This document shows positions 1-8,942 of a stretch of DNA of 64,000 nucleotides, piece by piece. Origin of the DNA: Berkiella sp963829835. Lineage in GTDB: Bacteria; Pseudomonadota; Gammaproteobacteria; Berkiellales; Berkiellaceae. Positions within the stretch are counted from its first letter, which is position 1, and each line of letters starts with the position of its first letter. The translations under genes were made by a program, and so were the position numbers. The notes below the pieces were generated by a model. The model saw only the letters and a program-made list of their open reading frames with translations. It did not search any database and was not told the DNA's origin. The stretch spans positions 310,001 to 374,000 of the forward strand of contig CAWHKC010000003.1 in assembly GCA_963829835.1 (NCBI GenBank), given 5' to 3'.

Positions 1-855
1 TAAGCAAAGTCCTAATTCAATCAAAGCGGAGGTATATAATGTCCCTGAGGCTTCAGTAAATTCATTGGCCATGGTTGAAGTAGCACTATTGGAAGGCTCA
101 AATAAGGTCGTTGTCATCGTGTGTGCATTGCCAATGACAAATGCAACTGCCATGGTTTCGCCTAATGCGCGCCCAAGTCCAAGCATGACGCCAGCAATAA
201 ACCCTAATCTTCCGTAAGGATAGATCACTTTCCAAATGACTTCAGTTGTAGTGGCCCCCAATGCATAAGCTGACTCTTGTAATATGGGTGGTACCACTTC
301 GAGCACGTCATACATGATTGAGGCGATAAAAGGAATGACCATAACGGCTAAAACTACGCCGGCAGTGAGCAATCCAATGCCGATTTCTGGTCCACCAAAA
401 ACTCTTTCCAGAAAGGGGATGTGCTTAAAAAGGTGTGCGAGCCACGGCTGAACATAATGTCCAAATATAGGTGCTAAGGCAAATAAGCCCCACATCCCAT
501 AAATAATACTAGGGATCCCGGCTAGTAAATCAACAGCCACACGTATATGTCGACGCGCCCAATTGGGACATAATTTGTGGATAAAAATGGCGATCCCAAA
601 ACTCATGGGAATGGCAATCACCAGCGCAATAAATGACGTAATAAGGGTACCTAAAAGGGAGGTCACAGCACCAAATTTCTCGTGAACCGGATCCCAGGAG
701 GTATCTGTAAGAAAATGGAAACCGAATTTTTTTATCGTTGGCATACTGCCATCAATCAGACTGAGAAATATCCCTACGAAGATGAAAATAACGACGAATG
801 CACAAAGGATAGCAAGATAATAATAAACTTTATTTAAATAGGGGTATTTTATCAT
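1..855 (-). CDS. pstC: Phosphate ABC transporter permease PstC (partial, C-terminus off the edge)
   Basis: Inner-membrane permease subunit of the high-affinity phosphate importer PstSCAB. My reading of the minus strand from ATG at 855 stays open for 285 codons to the window edge, so the C-terminus is missing. It starts MIKYPYLNKVYYYLAILCAF, a first membrane segment, and continues through DTSWDPVHEKFGAVTSLLGT, a permease segment GIPSIIYGMWGLFALAP and the loop ALGRALGETMAVAFVIGN (GRAxGE type), all typical of PstC. It lies 17 bp downstream of pstS in the same direction, so the two are probably co-transcribed. I saw no convincing Pho box upstream of pstS. Confidence 0.93.
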   Translation of the reverse strand, partial: MIKYPYLNKVYYYLAILCAFVVIFIFVGIFLSLIDGSMPTIKKFGFHFLTDTSWDPVHEKFGAVTSLLGTLITSFIALVIAIPMSFGIAIFIHKLCPNWARRHIRVAVDLLAGIPSIIYGMWGLFALAPIFGHYVQPWLAHLFKHIPFLERVFGGPEIGIGLLTAGVVLAVMVIPFIASIMYDVLEVVPPILQESAYALGATTTEVIWKVIYPYGRLGFIAGVMLGLGRALGETMAVAFVIGNAHTMTTTLFEPSNSATSTMANEFTEASGTLYTSALIELGLCL

Positions 856-872
856 CTTGCTATTTCTTTTCC

Positions 873-1910
873 TTATTTAGTCCAGAGGGCTTCTCCTTTG
901 GAATCTTTTAAGGTGGTTTTCCATTGGGCTTCAATTTTCTTGATGACTTCATCAGGAAGCATAGCGAAATTTAAGGCTGTCGCTTCTTTCTCACCATTGT
1001 GGTATGCCCAATCAAAGAATTCTAATACTTGTTTCATATTATCTTTCTTGTCATCAGCAACAGCGGTGTGTACCAAGATAAAGGTTGATGCCGCAATTGG
1101 CCAGCTTTTTTCACCCGATGCATTAGTCATCATGTTCGTTGGATGAGCCCAATCTGCAGAGACTGCGGCAGCTTTAATCGACTCAATTGATGGCGTGGGA
1201 TATTGATTTGCTTTGTTTTGTAACAAAGTGTGACTGAGCTTATTCTCTACAGCGTAAGCATATTCCACATACCCGATAGAATTAGGTGTTTGCTTCACAT
1301 AAGAGGCTACCCCTTCATTCCCTTTACCACCTAAACCTACTGGCCAGTTAACAGAAGCATCGTTACCAACCTTAGTAAGCCACTCTGGTTTAACTTTCCC
1401 TAAATAATTGGTAAAGATAAAAGTGGTACCTGAACCATCAGAACGATGTACCACTGTAATGGTTGTATCGGGAAGATTAACGTTTGGATTGAGCTTTTTG
1501 ATTTGTGGATCAGACCATTTGGTGATTGTACCCAAATAAATATCTGCAAGCACAGGACCCGTTAACTTCAATTCACCCGGCTTAACACCCTCTAAGTTAA
1601 CAACCGGAACCACAGCGCCCAACACTGTGGGAAATTGCAATAAGCCATTCGTTTTTAAGTCTTCATCTTTGAGTGGTTTGTCGGATGCACCAAAATCTAC
1701 CGTGCCCGCTTCAATTTGTTTAATGCCGCCACCTGAACCGATGGATTGATAGTTAACTTTTACTTGCGTTTTTTGGGCATATTTTTCTGCCCATTTACCA
1801 TAAATTGGAGCTGGGAATGTAGCGCCTGCTCCGGTGATTGCTGTGTCTGCAAAAGCAGATGTCATCATCGTTGCTGCAAGAAGCATAGGGACAAGAGTTC
1901 TTATCCGCAT
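873..1910 (-). CDS. pstS: Periplasmic phosphate-binding protein PstS
   Basis: Substrate-binding protein that delivers phosphate to PstCAB. The 345-aa product has a clear Sec signal peptide (MRIRTLVPMLLAATMMTSAF, cleavage after AFA). Family motifs follow: TGAGATFPAPIYGKWAEKY near the mature N-terminus, the ligand-loop region SIGSGGGIKQIEAGTVDFGA, and HRSDGSGTTFIFTNYL around residue 155. Length is normal for PstS. The start is supported by a Shine-Dalgarno AAGGATGG just upstream of ATG 1910. It is the promoter-proximal gene of the pst operon, followed by pstC. Confidence 0.96.
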   Translation of the reverse strand: MRIRTLVPMLLAATMMTSAFADTAITGAGATFPAPIYGKWAEKYAQKTQVKVNYQSIGSGGGIKQIEAGTVDFGASDKPLKDEDLKTNGLLQFPTVLGAVVPVVNLEGVKPGELKLTGPVLADIYLGTITKWSDPQIKKLNPNVNLPDTTITVVHRSDGSGTTFIFTNYLGKVKPEWLTKVGNDASVNWPVGLGGKGNEGVASYVKQTPNSIGYVEYAYAVENKLSHTLLQNKANQYPTPSIESIKAAAVSADWAHPTNMMTNASGEKSWPIAASTFILVHTAVADDKKDNMKQVLEFFDWAYHNGEKEATALNFAMLPDEVIKKIEAQWKTTLKDSKGEALWTK

Positions 1911-2050
1911 ATTACCATCCTTAGTATATTAAGTTTTTCAGAGAAAAATCCAAATTTTACTCTAGCATATGTTTTTATATATAAACAGTCATTATGCTCA
2001 ATCTAATGCCCATATGAGATTTATATCGCGCAGATCATTTAGCTTGCAGG

Positions 2051-3190
2051 TTAACTATGCACTATATCAGAACGCAAAGTGATAAGCGTGATTTCAGCAG
2101 ACGTCCCTAATCGCATTGGGGGACCCCAGAACCCTGTACCAGCACTGACATAAACTTGTGTCTGAGAGTCTTTGTGATAGTAATGACCTTGTGTGTAAGG
2201 TTGTTGAAGATATACTAGATAATTAAATGGCCAGATCTGTCCGCCATGGGTATGTCCCGATAGTTGAAGATCGACACCATATCTCGCTGCCTCATCGGCT
2301 GCGGCAGGTTGATGCGCAAGAAGAATCAGTAGCTTATTTGGATCGCGACCAGCAACGGCTTTTGGCAAGTCTGCATGGCGGCTGGCCCAGTCATCGACTC
2401 CTGCAAGATCAAAGCTTTCAGTGCTTTGCACAATTGATACGCGTTCGTTGCGCAGAACGCGCACTCCAAGACTGGCAATATAAGTACACCATTCATTAAC
2501 ACCGGAATAATATTCATGATTACCGGTAACGAAATAAGTGCCGTGCGGCGCATGCAAATCGGCAAGTGGTGCAACATGATGCTGCAGCTCTTGAACCGAG
2601 CCATCAACTAAATCTCCGGTAATAACGACCATATCGGGTTTCAAGTCATTGACTTTATCGACCACACGACGCAGCCAATTGCCATTAATGAGAGGACCGA
2701 TATGAAGATCGGTAATTTGAACGATCTTAAATCCTTCGAATGATCTCGGTAAACGTTTCAATTGGATGGTGATTGGTTTGATTCTAACTGAACCCAAACC
2801 TTTCCAAAGAGAGAATATGCCTAAAAGACCGACGACACTCAAAGCAGTAACGCCAAAGCAGTATTTGAGAAACGTCTGATCTGGAAGATGTTTTGTAGGA
2901 ATCAACTTTAGAAAAAGCCAAATCATGTCAGTTGCTAACACTGTCGTGAACAGTAGAAAAAGAATCCCCATCCAAGGATAAATTATCCAAGCGAGGATTG
3001 TCGCAGCTTTGCGGGATAGCGTACGGCTTAAAGGAAGTCCTGTTAAGGTTAAAAGAGATAGCCCAACTAATGCAAGGCCGAAAAAAATGCGCAGATTGTC
3101 GTTTAATTGCAGATAGTAGCTAATGCGCTCGAAAATATAAAAGTGCGCCGAGAAAAGAATGACTGCAAAAAGTGAAAGAAAAATGAGCAT
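2051..3190 (-). CDS. Membrane-anchored calcineurin-like metallophosphoesterase (YkuE/YaeI type)
   Basis: A 379-aa protein with about four hydrophobic segments in the first 145 residues, then a binuclear-metal phosphoesterase domain. The metal-binding motifs are all present in order: QITDLHIGP, VITGDLVDGS, TGNHEYYSG, LLAHQPAAAD and LSGHTHGGQIWP. This matches the family in which the domain sits next to an N-terminal membrane region; some relatives act on UDP-diacylglucosamine or other phosphodiesters, but the substrate here cannot be read from sequence. It stands alone, separated from pstS by 140 bp, and its promoter side faces the inverted repeat at 3223-3307. Confidence 0.88.
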   Translation of the reverse strand: MLIFLSLFAVILFSAHFYIFERISYYLQLNDNLRIFFGLALVGLSLLTLTGLPLSRTLSRKAATILAWIIYPWMGILFLLFTTVLATDMIWLFLKLIPTKHLPDQTFLKYCFGVTALSVVGLLGIFSLWKGLGSVRIKPITIQLKRLPRSFEGFKIVQITDLHIGPLINGNWLRRVVDKVNDLKPDMVVITGDLVDGSVQELQHHVAPLADLHAPHGTYFVTGNHEYYSGVNEWCTYIASLGVRVLRNERVSIVQSTESFDLAGVDDWASRHADLPKAVAGRDPNKLLILLAHQPAAADEAARYGVDLQLSGHTHGGQIWPFNYLVYLQQPYTQGHYYHKDSQTQVYVSAGTGFWGPPMRLGTSAEITLITLRSDIVHS

Positions 3191-3222
3191 AAGTAGAAAA
3201 TTCCTAGGTTATTAGGAAAGGA

Positions 3223-3307
3223 GTCAAGTATACCCTTGACCCAGGTTGCTAAAATATTTGTACAAACTGTGAAAGAAATTCGAACCTGGGTCAAGGGTAT
3301 ACTTGAC
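3223..3307. repeat. Perfect 25-bp inverted repeat, 35-bp spacer
   Basis: Arms at 3223-3247 and 3283-3307 are exact reverse complements. The arms contain GTCAAG and CTTGACCC blocks that resemble the core of the palindromes at 26736 and 28382. It lies between the divergent metallophosphoesterase and padR genes and could form a large hairpin. No T-run follows in a way that marks it as a simple terminator. It may be a degenerate or nested member of an interspersed palindromic repeat family. Confidence 0.8.
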
Positions 3308-3371
3308 CCCATTTTGTGACATAGTTAACTAAATATGGGGCGTGTTGACTTTTGGGGTGAATTCGATTTAA

Positions 3372-3404
3372 ATATCTCTTTTAGAGATACTCTAGAAGAG
3401 ATAT
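3372..3404. promoter_or_regulatory. Candidate PadR operator (9-bp inverted repeat)
   Basis: ATATCTCTT at 3372-3380 is the reverse complement of AAGAGATAT at 3396-3404, with an internal GAGATA at 3384-3389 giving a second overlapping dyad. It abuts the padR start codon at 3406 and overlaps its ribosome-binding region. PadR proteins usually bind dyads in their own promoters, so autorepression of padR and the coupled oxygenase gene is a reasonable inference. Confidence 0.5.
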
Positions 3405-3405
3405 C

Positions 3406-3963
3406 ATGAGCAGCAAAAGTAGAACCAAATACACTATATTAGGTATGTTAACCATTGAACCTATGTCGGGTTATGAAATAAAAAAAGCGATACAAACCAG
3501 CACAGCCTTCTTTTGGTCCGAAAGTGAGGGGCAGATTTATCCTGCTTTAGCGGAATGTGTAGAAAAAGGGTGGGCGACCTTTGAAGAAGAAGCTTCTAAG
3601 ACATCACTCCACGTAAAAAAAACTTACAAAATAACAAATGCAGGCAAAAAAGAACTTAGCTCTTGGCTTAGCAAAAAAGTTCAACCCAACTTGCTACGCA
3701 ACGAATTACTCTTAAAACTCTTTTTTGGAAAAAATGTTGATGAGCAAGAAAATATTCATCATATCCGAACCCATGAGAAAGAAATAAAAGACTATTCAAA
3801 TATTTTTCTTATGTTGCGCGAAGAACTTAAAAAAGATCATAAAAATTCACCTCATCTTAAATATTGGCTTATTACATTAGACCATGGCATTAAAATGGCA
3901 AAAGCAGAGTTAAGTTGGTGCCAGGATGCTTTAAAAGTATTAGAAAACTTGGGAGATAAATAA
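3406..3963 (+). CDS. PadR-family transcriptional regulator
   Basis: A 185-aa regulator with an N-terminal winged-helix domain (YTILGMLTIEPMSGYEIKKA, then SEGQIYPALAECVEKGW, the PadR recognition-helix region) and a longer C-terminal helical dimerisation domain (about residues 95-180), the two-domain form of the family. PadR proteins often repress enzymes for phenolic compounds. The stop codon shares one base with the start of the next gene (TAATG at 3961-3965), so translation of the carotenoid-oxygenase-family enzyme is probably coupled to it. The start is placed directly after a dyad that may be its own operator. Confidence 0.9.
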   Translation: MSSKSRTKYTILGMLTIEPMSGYEIKKAIQTSTAFFWSESEGQIYPALAECVEKGWATFEEEASKTSLHVKKTYKITNAGKKELSSWLSKKVQPNLLRNELLLKLFFGKNVDEQENIHHIRTHEKEIKDYSNIFLMLREELKKDHKNSPHLKYWLITLDHGIKMAKAELSWCQDALKVLENLGDK

Positions 3964-5360
3964 TGTTAAAACCAAAACAGAAAAGTGAAATAAATCCCTT
4001 TTTGAGTGGCAATTATGCACCCGTTCATGATGAATTGACTGTAAATAATTTAGAAGTGATTGGTGAAATTCCCATGGATATGTTGGGGATTTATATGCGA
4101 AATGGTCCCAATCCTGCCTTTGAACCCATTGCCTATAATTTCCCTTTCGATGGTGATGGTATGATCCATGCCGTTTATATTGAACAGGGTAAGGCACATT
4201 ATCGTAATCGATATGTGAAAACCCGTGAATTGCTGGATGAGCAACGCGCTGGAAAAGCGATATATGGTAGTCTTCTTGAGCCAATCATGCCAGATCCAAA
4301 TCTTATAAGTCCCAATGGCAATCAGGGTTTGTTTAAAGAAGGGACGTTTATTCATATTATTCATCATGCAAATCGTTTTTTAGCAATGGATGAGAATGCT
4401 GCACCCTATGAAATGAACGCAAAATGTGAAACGCTAGGGAGATGGCATCCCACGGGAAGCAACACTTCTTTGGAAGTTGCAGCTCATACACGTTTGGATC
4501 CTAAAACGGGAGAGCTTTGGTTAATTAAATATGCGTTTGAGCCTCCTTTTCTGACGGCTTTTAAATTAGATGAAGCCGGCACTTTAAAACAGACTATTGA
4601 GATTGATAAATCACATTCAACCATGATGCATGATTTTGTGTTAACAGAGAATTATTTGATATTTTTTGATTGCCCTTTGGTGATTGATCCTGGTCTGGTG
4701 ATGTCAGGTGGAGATGTAATGAGTTGGCGTCCAGAATATGGGACTCGTGTTGGCATCATGCCTCGCAGTGGGGGTAAAATTAATTGGTACGTAACGGAAG
4801 CGTTTCTTGTGTTTCATTTTGCTAATGCGTATGAAGAAAATGATCGTGTTATCATTGATTTTGTTCGGCATAATGATTTAATAACGCAAAACTTAAAGAA
4901 AAGCTTACCACCCAGTTTCCTTTACCGTACTGTAATTGATCTTAAACGTAAATCAATAAAGCATGAACAACTTGACGATCGGAATGTTGAATTTCCAAGG
5001 ATCAGAGAAGACAGGAATAGCCAGAAGCATCGATTTATTTATCTTCCATCAAGTACAAATACATCAGGTTTAGGTAAAAATCAATTTAATTCAATAATGA
5101 AATATGACGTACAATCACAGACAATCATTAGTCATGATTTTGGTAATCAAGCAGAAATTGGTGAAGCAGTGTTTGTACCAAGGCAAAATGCTACTTCTGA
5201 AGATGATGGTTATGTGGTGTTATTTCACTATCATATTCTTTCAAATTCAAGCGAGTTTATTATTTTAGATGCACAAAATATATCTCAACCTCCACTTGCA
5301 CGGGTAAAAATACCAAGGCGAGTGCCACATGGTTTGCATGGTTCTTGGATCGGGGTCTGA
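3963..5360 (+). CDS. Carotenoid oxygenase / lignostilbene dioxygenase family protein
   Basis: A 465-aa non-haem iron dioxygenase of the carotenoid-cleavage family (seven-bladed propeller, Fe held by four His). Seen: the N-terminal signature YMRNGPNPAFEPI and FPFDGDGMIHAVYIEQGKA, then candidate ligand regions EVAAHTRLD, STMMHDFVLTENYLIFFDCP, FHFANAYEENDRVIIDFVRH and the C-terminal HGLHGSWIGV, which supplies the fourth His. Length is usual for bacterial members. Substrates in this family are carotenoids, apocarotenoids or stilbenes. Coupling to a PadR regulator makes a phenolic substrate such as a stilbene or related phenylpropanoid plausible, but this is inference. Confidence 0.92.
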   Translation: MLKPKQKSEINPFLSGNYAPVHDELTVNNLEVIGEIPMDMLGIYMRNGPNPAFEPIAYNFPFDGDGMIHAVYIEQGKAHYRNRYVKTRELLDEQRAGKAIYGSLLEPIMPDPNLISPNGNQGLFKEGTFIHIIHHANRFLAMDENAAPYEMNAKCETLGRWHPTGSNTSLEVAAHTRLDPKTGELWLIKYAFEPPFLTAFKLDEAGTLKQTIEIDKSHSTMMHDFVLTENYLIFFDCPLVIDPGLVMSGGDVMSWRPEYGTRVGIMPRSGGKINWYVTEAFLVFHFANAYEENDRVIIDFVRHNDLITQNLKKSLPPSFLYRTVIDLKRKSIKHEQLDDRNVEFPRIREDRNSQKHRFIYLPSSTNTSGLGKNQFNSIMKYDVQSQTIISHDFGNQAEIGEAVFVPRQNATSEDDGYVVLFHYHILSNSSEFIILDAQNISQPPLARVKIPRRVPHGLHGSWIGV

Positions 5361-5366
5361 CCTCGA

Positions 5367-6131
5367 TTAGTATTTCAATAAGATTCGCCAAGGCTTGAAA
5401 CGCAACCAAATATCCGATTTTAGAAAGGCAGGCCGAGTCTTCATACGATCAAACCAACTTGATAGAGCAGGTGAGGTTTTAATAAGATCATGTTCATTAA
5501 TCATATATAATCGAGCATATAATATGGCAGTAACGATATCAGCAGAGCTGGTTTTATCGCCAAATAATAATTTATCAGGTTGTGGTAATTGATTTATAAA
5601 ATGACGAACTTCTTCTTTGCGATCATTAAGCTTATTAACCAGATTACCTTCAGTGAAATAGGCTAATCGTTTTTCATTGACAGCAATTTTTTCTTGTGTT
5701 GCGAGTGGGTTAACTTGTGATTCAGCTTTAAGATGTTTGTTGATGCGACCTAACATAAAAGGAAATAGTTTGCGAGCAAGGAAAGAGTTAACCATAATTT
5801 TTCCAAACGTTAACTCTTCAATTGAAATGGCATAATGGGCAGCGACAATTTTCTCAATAGAAGGAGAAATAGCCGCATCTGCATCAAGCCATTTATCAGC
5901 TTGGTTTATTGCTGCAAACTTTAAAATATCGCGACTATCTTTCCAGGCATGATCAGCAGCGGTTAAAGTTGGAACTGTCATGGAAGGATTAACAGCCATA
6001 TACCAAGGGGATAATTGATCTTTAGATATGTGAATATCCATAGATCGGGTATCAAAGTGAATATTGCCTTCATTAAGCGCTAAGCGCGCAATCATTGAAT
6101 AATAAGAAGGGGGAGCGCTATATAAGAGCAT
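5367..6131 (-). CDS. Glutathione S-transferase family protein
   Basis: A 254-aa protein with a thioredoxin-fold N-terminal GST domain (LLYSAPPSYYSMIARLALNE; the cis-proline region NPSMTVPTLT; then DSRDILKFA where most GSTs have an E/D-S motif) and an all-helical C-terminal domain ending in SWFDRMKTRPAF, a common GST ending. The central helical insert around residues 115-170 is longer than in a minimal GST. It converges tail to tail with the dioxygenase gene, 6 bp apart. Substrate unknown. Confidence 0.82.
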   Translation of the reverse strand: MLLYSAPPSYYSMIARLALNEGNIHFDTRSMDIHISKDQLSPWYMAVNPSMTVPTLTAADHAWKDSRDILKFAAINQADKWLDADAAISPSIEKIVAAHYAISIEELTFGKIMVNSFLARKLFPFMLGRINKHLKAESQVNPLATQEKIAVNEKRLAYFTEGNLVNKLNDRKEEVRHFINQLPQPDKLLFGDKTSSADIVTAILYARLYMINEHDLIKTSPALSSWFDRMKTRPAFLKSDIWLRFKPWRILLKY

Positions 6132-6290
6132 TGTATAGTACCTTTTTTGTGTATTTAAAGAGATATCGATAGAGTTAAAAATTTCTTAATTATTTTTTAC
6201 CAGTATATGTTTACAGGGTGTACCAAATTTGTTGAATTATCAGTTAATTAAGTCTATTTCTAGATAATGCTACCCTTTGAGGAACATCTA

Positions 6291-7331
6291 ATGAAACGAC
6301 TAACCATCCTTGCCGTAACAGCAATACTTTTGAACGCCTCTTTAGCTTATGCAGCAGATAAACCCGTCTTACAATGGGATACTCAACAATTTGTTGATGC
6401 TTTAAATAAAGAAGCTGGGAAACCCATTTTCTCAATGACACCAACCCAGGCGAGAGCGGTATTATCTAAAGCGCAAGCAACACCTGTTGACCTGAGATCT
6501 GCTGCCATTGAAGAGAAAACGATTGAAGCGGATGGCAAGAAAATTTCCTTGCATATTATTCGTCCTACAAAGGCGACGAAACCATTGCCGGTGATAATGT
6601 ATTTTCATGGTGGCGGTTGGGTTTTAGGGGATTTCAAAACCCATGAGCGACTCCTTCGTGAACTTACCAATGCAGCAAACGCTGCTATTGTGTTTGTGGA
6701 TTATAGCCGTGCTCCTGAAGCAAAATATCCAACGCAAATAAACGAAGCTTATGCCGCAACCAAATGGATTGCTGAAAATGGTAAAACACTTAATCTAGAT
6801 CCTTCAAGGTTAGCGGTAGCCGGAGATAGCGTTGGTGGTAATATGGCGATAGTTGTTACTTTAATGGCCAAAGAAAAGAAAACCCCAAAAATTGATTTTC
6901 AGTTATTATTTTATCCTGTCACTGATGCCAATTTTGAAACGCAGAGTTATAAAGTATTTGAGAATGGCCCTTGGTTAACCAAAAAAGCTATGGAATGGTT
7001 CTGGGCTTCATATTTACCAAATAAAGAAGATGCTAAGAAGATCACCGCTTCTCCTTTGCAGGCATCGATTAAAGATTTAGAAGGTCTCCCACCTGCGCTG
7101 GTTATCACCGATCAAAATGATGTGTTACGTGATGAGGGCGAAGCGTATGCGAATAAGCTTATGCAAGCTGGGGTACCTGTGACGGCGATACGTTACCTTG
7201 GAACACTGCATGATTTTGTGATGCTCAATGCTCTTGCGAATACACCTGCATCACGTGCTGCGGTTAGCCAAGCGGGTCATACCTTGTGGTGGTTCTTCTA
7301 TAAAGACACCATTGATAAGACAAAAGACTGA
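6291..7331 (+). CDS. Secreted alpha/beta hydrolase, hormone-sensitive-lipase type esterase
   Basis: A 346-aa enzyme. The ORF opens at 6267, but ATG 6291 follows GAGGAA (6278-6283) and begins the signal peptide MKRLTILAVTAILLNASLAYA, so I start there. Catalytic features: oxyanion-hole motif MYFHGGGWVLGDF, nucleophile elbow VAGDSVGGNMA (Ser in GDSVGG), acid region ALVITDQNDVLRDEG and histidine in YLGTLHDFVML. This is the acetyl-esterase/HSL (family IV) arrangement. It acts after export, likely in the periplasm or outside the cell, on short-chain esters. Stands alone as a transcription unit. Confidence 0.93.
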   Translation: MKRLTILAVTAILLNASLAYAADKPVLQWDTQQFVDALNKEAGKPIFSMTPTQARAVLSKAQATPVDLRSAAIEEKTIEADGKKISLHIIRPTKATKPLPVIMYFHGGGWVLGDFKTHERLLRELTNAANAAIVFVDYSRAPEAKYPTQINEAYAATKWIAENGKTLNLDPSRLAVAGDSVGGNMAIVVTLMAKEKKTPKIDFQLLFYPVTDANFETQSYKVFENGPWLTKKAMEWFWASYLPNKEDAKKITASPLQASIKDLEGLPPALVITDQNDVLRDEGEAYANKLMQAGVPVTAIRYLGTLHDFVMLNALANTPASRAAVSQAGHTLWWFFYKDTIDKTKD

Positions 7332-7443
7332 AGAAATTTAATTGGGTGTATGGTCACCCAAAACAATATTATGAAGCTTGAACTATAGCATTAAATAAAA
7401 TAGAGTTAGCTCACGATTAAGTCTTCATGTATCTAAGAATTGT

Positions 7444-8097
7444 ATGAACAAAATCATAAGTATGTTTCTTTGCTTACTGATATTTCAAATACCCTCTGCA
7501 TTAGGAACTGAATACGCTCAGATTGAACAAAAAATTATGCATCTTCAGCAGCATTTCCCAAAAGGGAATCTGCAAAACATCAGTTATGTAAAAAATATAA
7601 TTAATGAGATGTATCAGCTTGATCAAGACATTCGACAATATGCTATTAAAAATCAAAATGATCCAAAATTTATTAAGCTTATGCATACAATGGATAACTT
7701 TCATACATCCAAAATGAAAGAAATTCTTTTGGCACATAAATGGATTACCATTTCAAAATTCGGGGATAAATATGACAATAAGGCATGGTTGTTAGTTCAA
7801 CATGCAGATGATGATCCCAAATTTCAAGCAAGTGTTTTATCTATATTATCTAATTTAATGAAAATTGATGAAACCAGTAAAAAAAATTATGCATACCTTT
7901 ACGACAGAGTCGCATTGAAAGATCCGACATTTGGTATGAAACAAAGATATGGAACACAAGTCAGTATTGAGAAAAATGGCGATATAGCACTTTTATCCTA
8001 TGAAGGCTCTTTACAAGATATCGATGTCAGAAGAAAAGAAGTAGGCTTAGAACCCTTAGATGATTATTTAGAAAAAATAAAAGAAGTATTTAAATGA
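7444..8097 (+). CDS. Exported protein of unknown function, first of a pair
   Basis: A 217-aa protein with a Sec signal peptide (MNKIISMFLCLLIFQIPSAL, cleavage near LG-T). The mature part is mostly predicted helix with repeated hydrophobic/charged spacing and no cysteines. I do not recognise a family; the central HKWITISKFGDKYDNKAWLL stretch and the following repeats of about 35 residues resemble the DUF6624-type layout, but this is weak. Its stop overlaps the next start (ATGA at 8094-8097), so the two exported proteins are translated together and may act together. Confidence 0.75.
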   Translation: MNKIISMFLCLLIFQIPSALGTEYAQIEQKIMHLQQHFPKGNLQNISYVKNIINEMYQLDQDIRQYAIKNQNDPKFIKLMHTMDNFHTSKMKEILLAHKWITISKFGDKYDNKAWLLVQHADDDPKFQASVLSILSNLMKIDETSKKNYAYLYDRVALKDPTFGMKQRYGTQVSIEKNGDIALLSYEGSLQDIDVRRKEVGLEPLDDYLEKIKEVFK

Positions 8098-8513
8098 GTA
8101 AAAATATTATTAAAAGGGCATTGATATTTCTTAGCACTGGTTTAACAATTCATTGTTATGCTCAATGTGATAATGTTTACACAATTGGCGACTATGATAA
8201 TTCGCTTATTGCAAATGGCATGGTTATTAAATTGGGACCAGAGAATGCTCAAGAAGTGACTGATAACTTTCCAAAGAGTTTTCTTGAAAGTGATGGGACT
8301 TACGGAGGTGGTGAGGCATTTTGTAGCATTGAGAGAGCCTGTGAAGTTATGTTTCAATTAAAAAATAATGGTACTCTACCTTATGATGGGAATTGGCGGA
8401 TCTATTTGCTTCAAGCGCGATGGGATAAAGATGTTTATCAACTGAAAAACGATGATTATAGAATTAACAAACCGGTGAAGGTTTTACAAGAAGTTCATAG
8501 ATGCAATGGTTAA
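8094..8513 (+). CDS. Exported cysteine-containing protein of unknown function, second of a pair
   Basis: A 139-aa protein with a signal peptide (MSKNIIKRALIFLSTGLTIH, cleavage near CYA-Q). The mature part has four cysteines (AQCDN, EAFCSIERACEV, VHRCNG) that could make two disulfides in the periplasm, and a beta-rich look (WRIYLLQARWDKDVYQL). No family recognised. Start ATG overlaps the preceding stop by 4 nt. It ends 14 bp before the convergent YeeE/YedE gene. Confidence 0.72.
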   Translation: MSKNIIKRALIFLSTGLTIHCYAQCDNVYTIGDYDNSLIANGMVIKLGPENAQEVTDNFPKSFLESDGTYGGGEAFCSIERACEVMFQLKNNGTLPYDGNWRIYLLQARWDKDVYQLKNDDYRINKPVKVLQEVHRCNG

Positions 8514-8527
8514 GGGTTTTTGGAAAT

Positions 8528-8941
8528 TTAGACTTTTTCTTTAGTCCCTTCAAAAATCAACATACCCATCAGCATTGCTAATACAAAGCACAAAGCTTTG
8601 AAGCTGCCAACACCCAGAGCGACAATAGCGGGTCCCGGACAAAATCCAGCTAATCCCCAACCAATTCCGAATATAATACTTCCAAAAATTAATTTAGCGT
8701 CAATATCGGTTGAGCTGGGTATTTTCATGGTTTCGCCACAGATTGACTTTGTCATATGTTTTGCATATTTAAAAGCGAAAAAACCAATGCTGATGGCGCC
8801 TATCATGACAAATGCCAATGATGGATCCCATTTACCTGCAATGTCTAAAAACCCAAGAACTTTAGAAGGGTTTGCCATACCAGAAATCAGTAGCCCAAAA
8901 CCAAAAATAAAACCTGATATAAAGGCTACAAATGTTGACAT
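8528..8941 (-). CDS. YeeE/YedE-type transporter, second half (DUF6691-like)
   Basis: A 137-aa membrane protein with about four helices. The key motif GWGLAGFCPGPAIVALG carries the conserved cysteine of the thiosulfate/sulfur-compound transporter family related to YeeE (TsuA); GFLLISGMANPSKVLGFLD is also family-typical. I start at ATG 8941, which follows GGTGGA at a normal distance, instead of the in-frame ATG at 8956 that lies inside that site. It follows the partner half by one base, so the two probably form one split transporter. Confidence 0.85.
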   Translation of the reverse strand: MSTFVAFISGFIFGFGLLISGMANPSKVLGFLDIAGKWDPSLAFVMIGAISIGFFAFKYAKHMTKSICGETMKIPSSTDIDAKLIFGSIIFGIGWGLAGFCPGPAIVALGVGSFKALCFVLAMLMGMLIFEGTKEKV

Positions 8942-8942
8942 T

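Noticed and set aside
898..1146. ORF antisense to pstS, and many similar ones across the window
   Set aside because: Shadow frames opposite strong genes with no RBS, domain or signal peptide.
1911..2050. Possible Pho box upstream of pstS
   Set aside because: Only a loose CTGTTTATATATAAA-like stretch; the two direct repeats of a Pho box are not convincing.
5346..5363. GGGGTCTGACCTC near the oxygenase stop as another copy of the palindromic repeat
   Set aside because: Short, imperfect, and partly coding; similarity to the 34-bp repeat is too slight.
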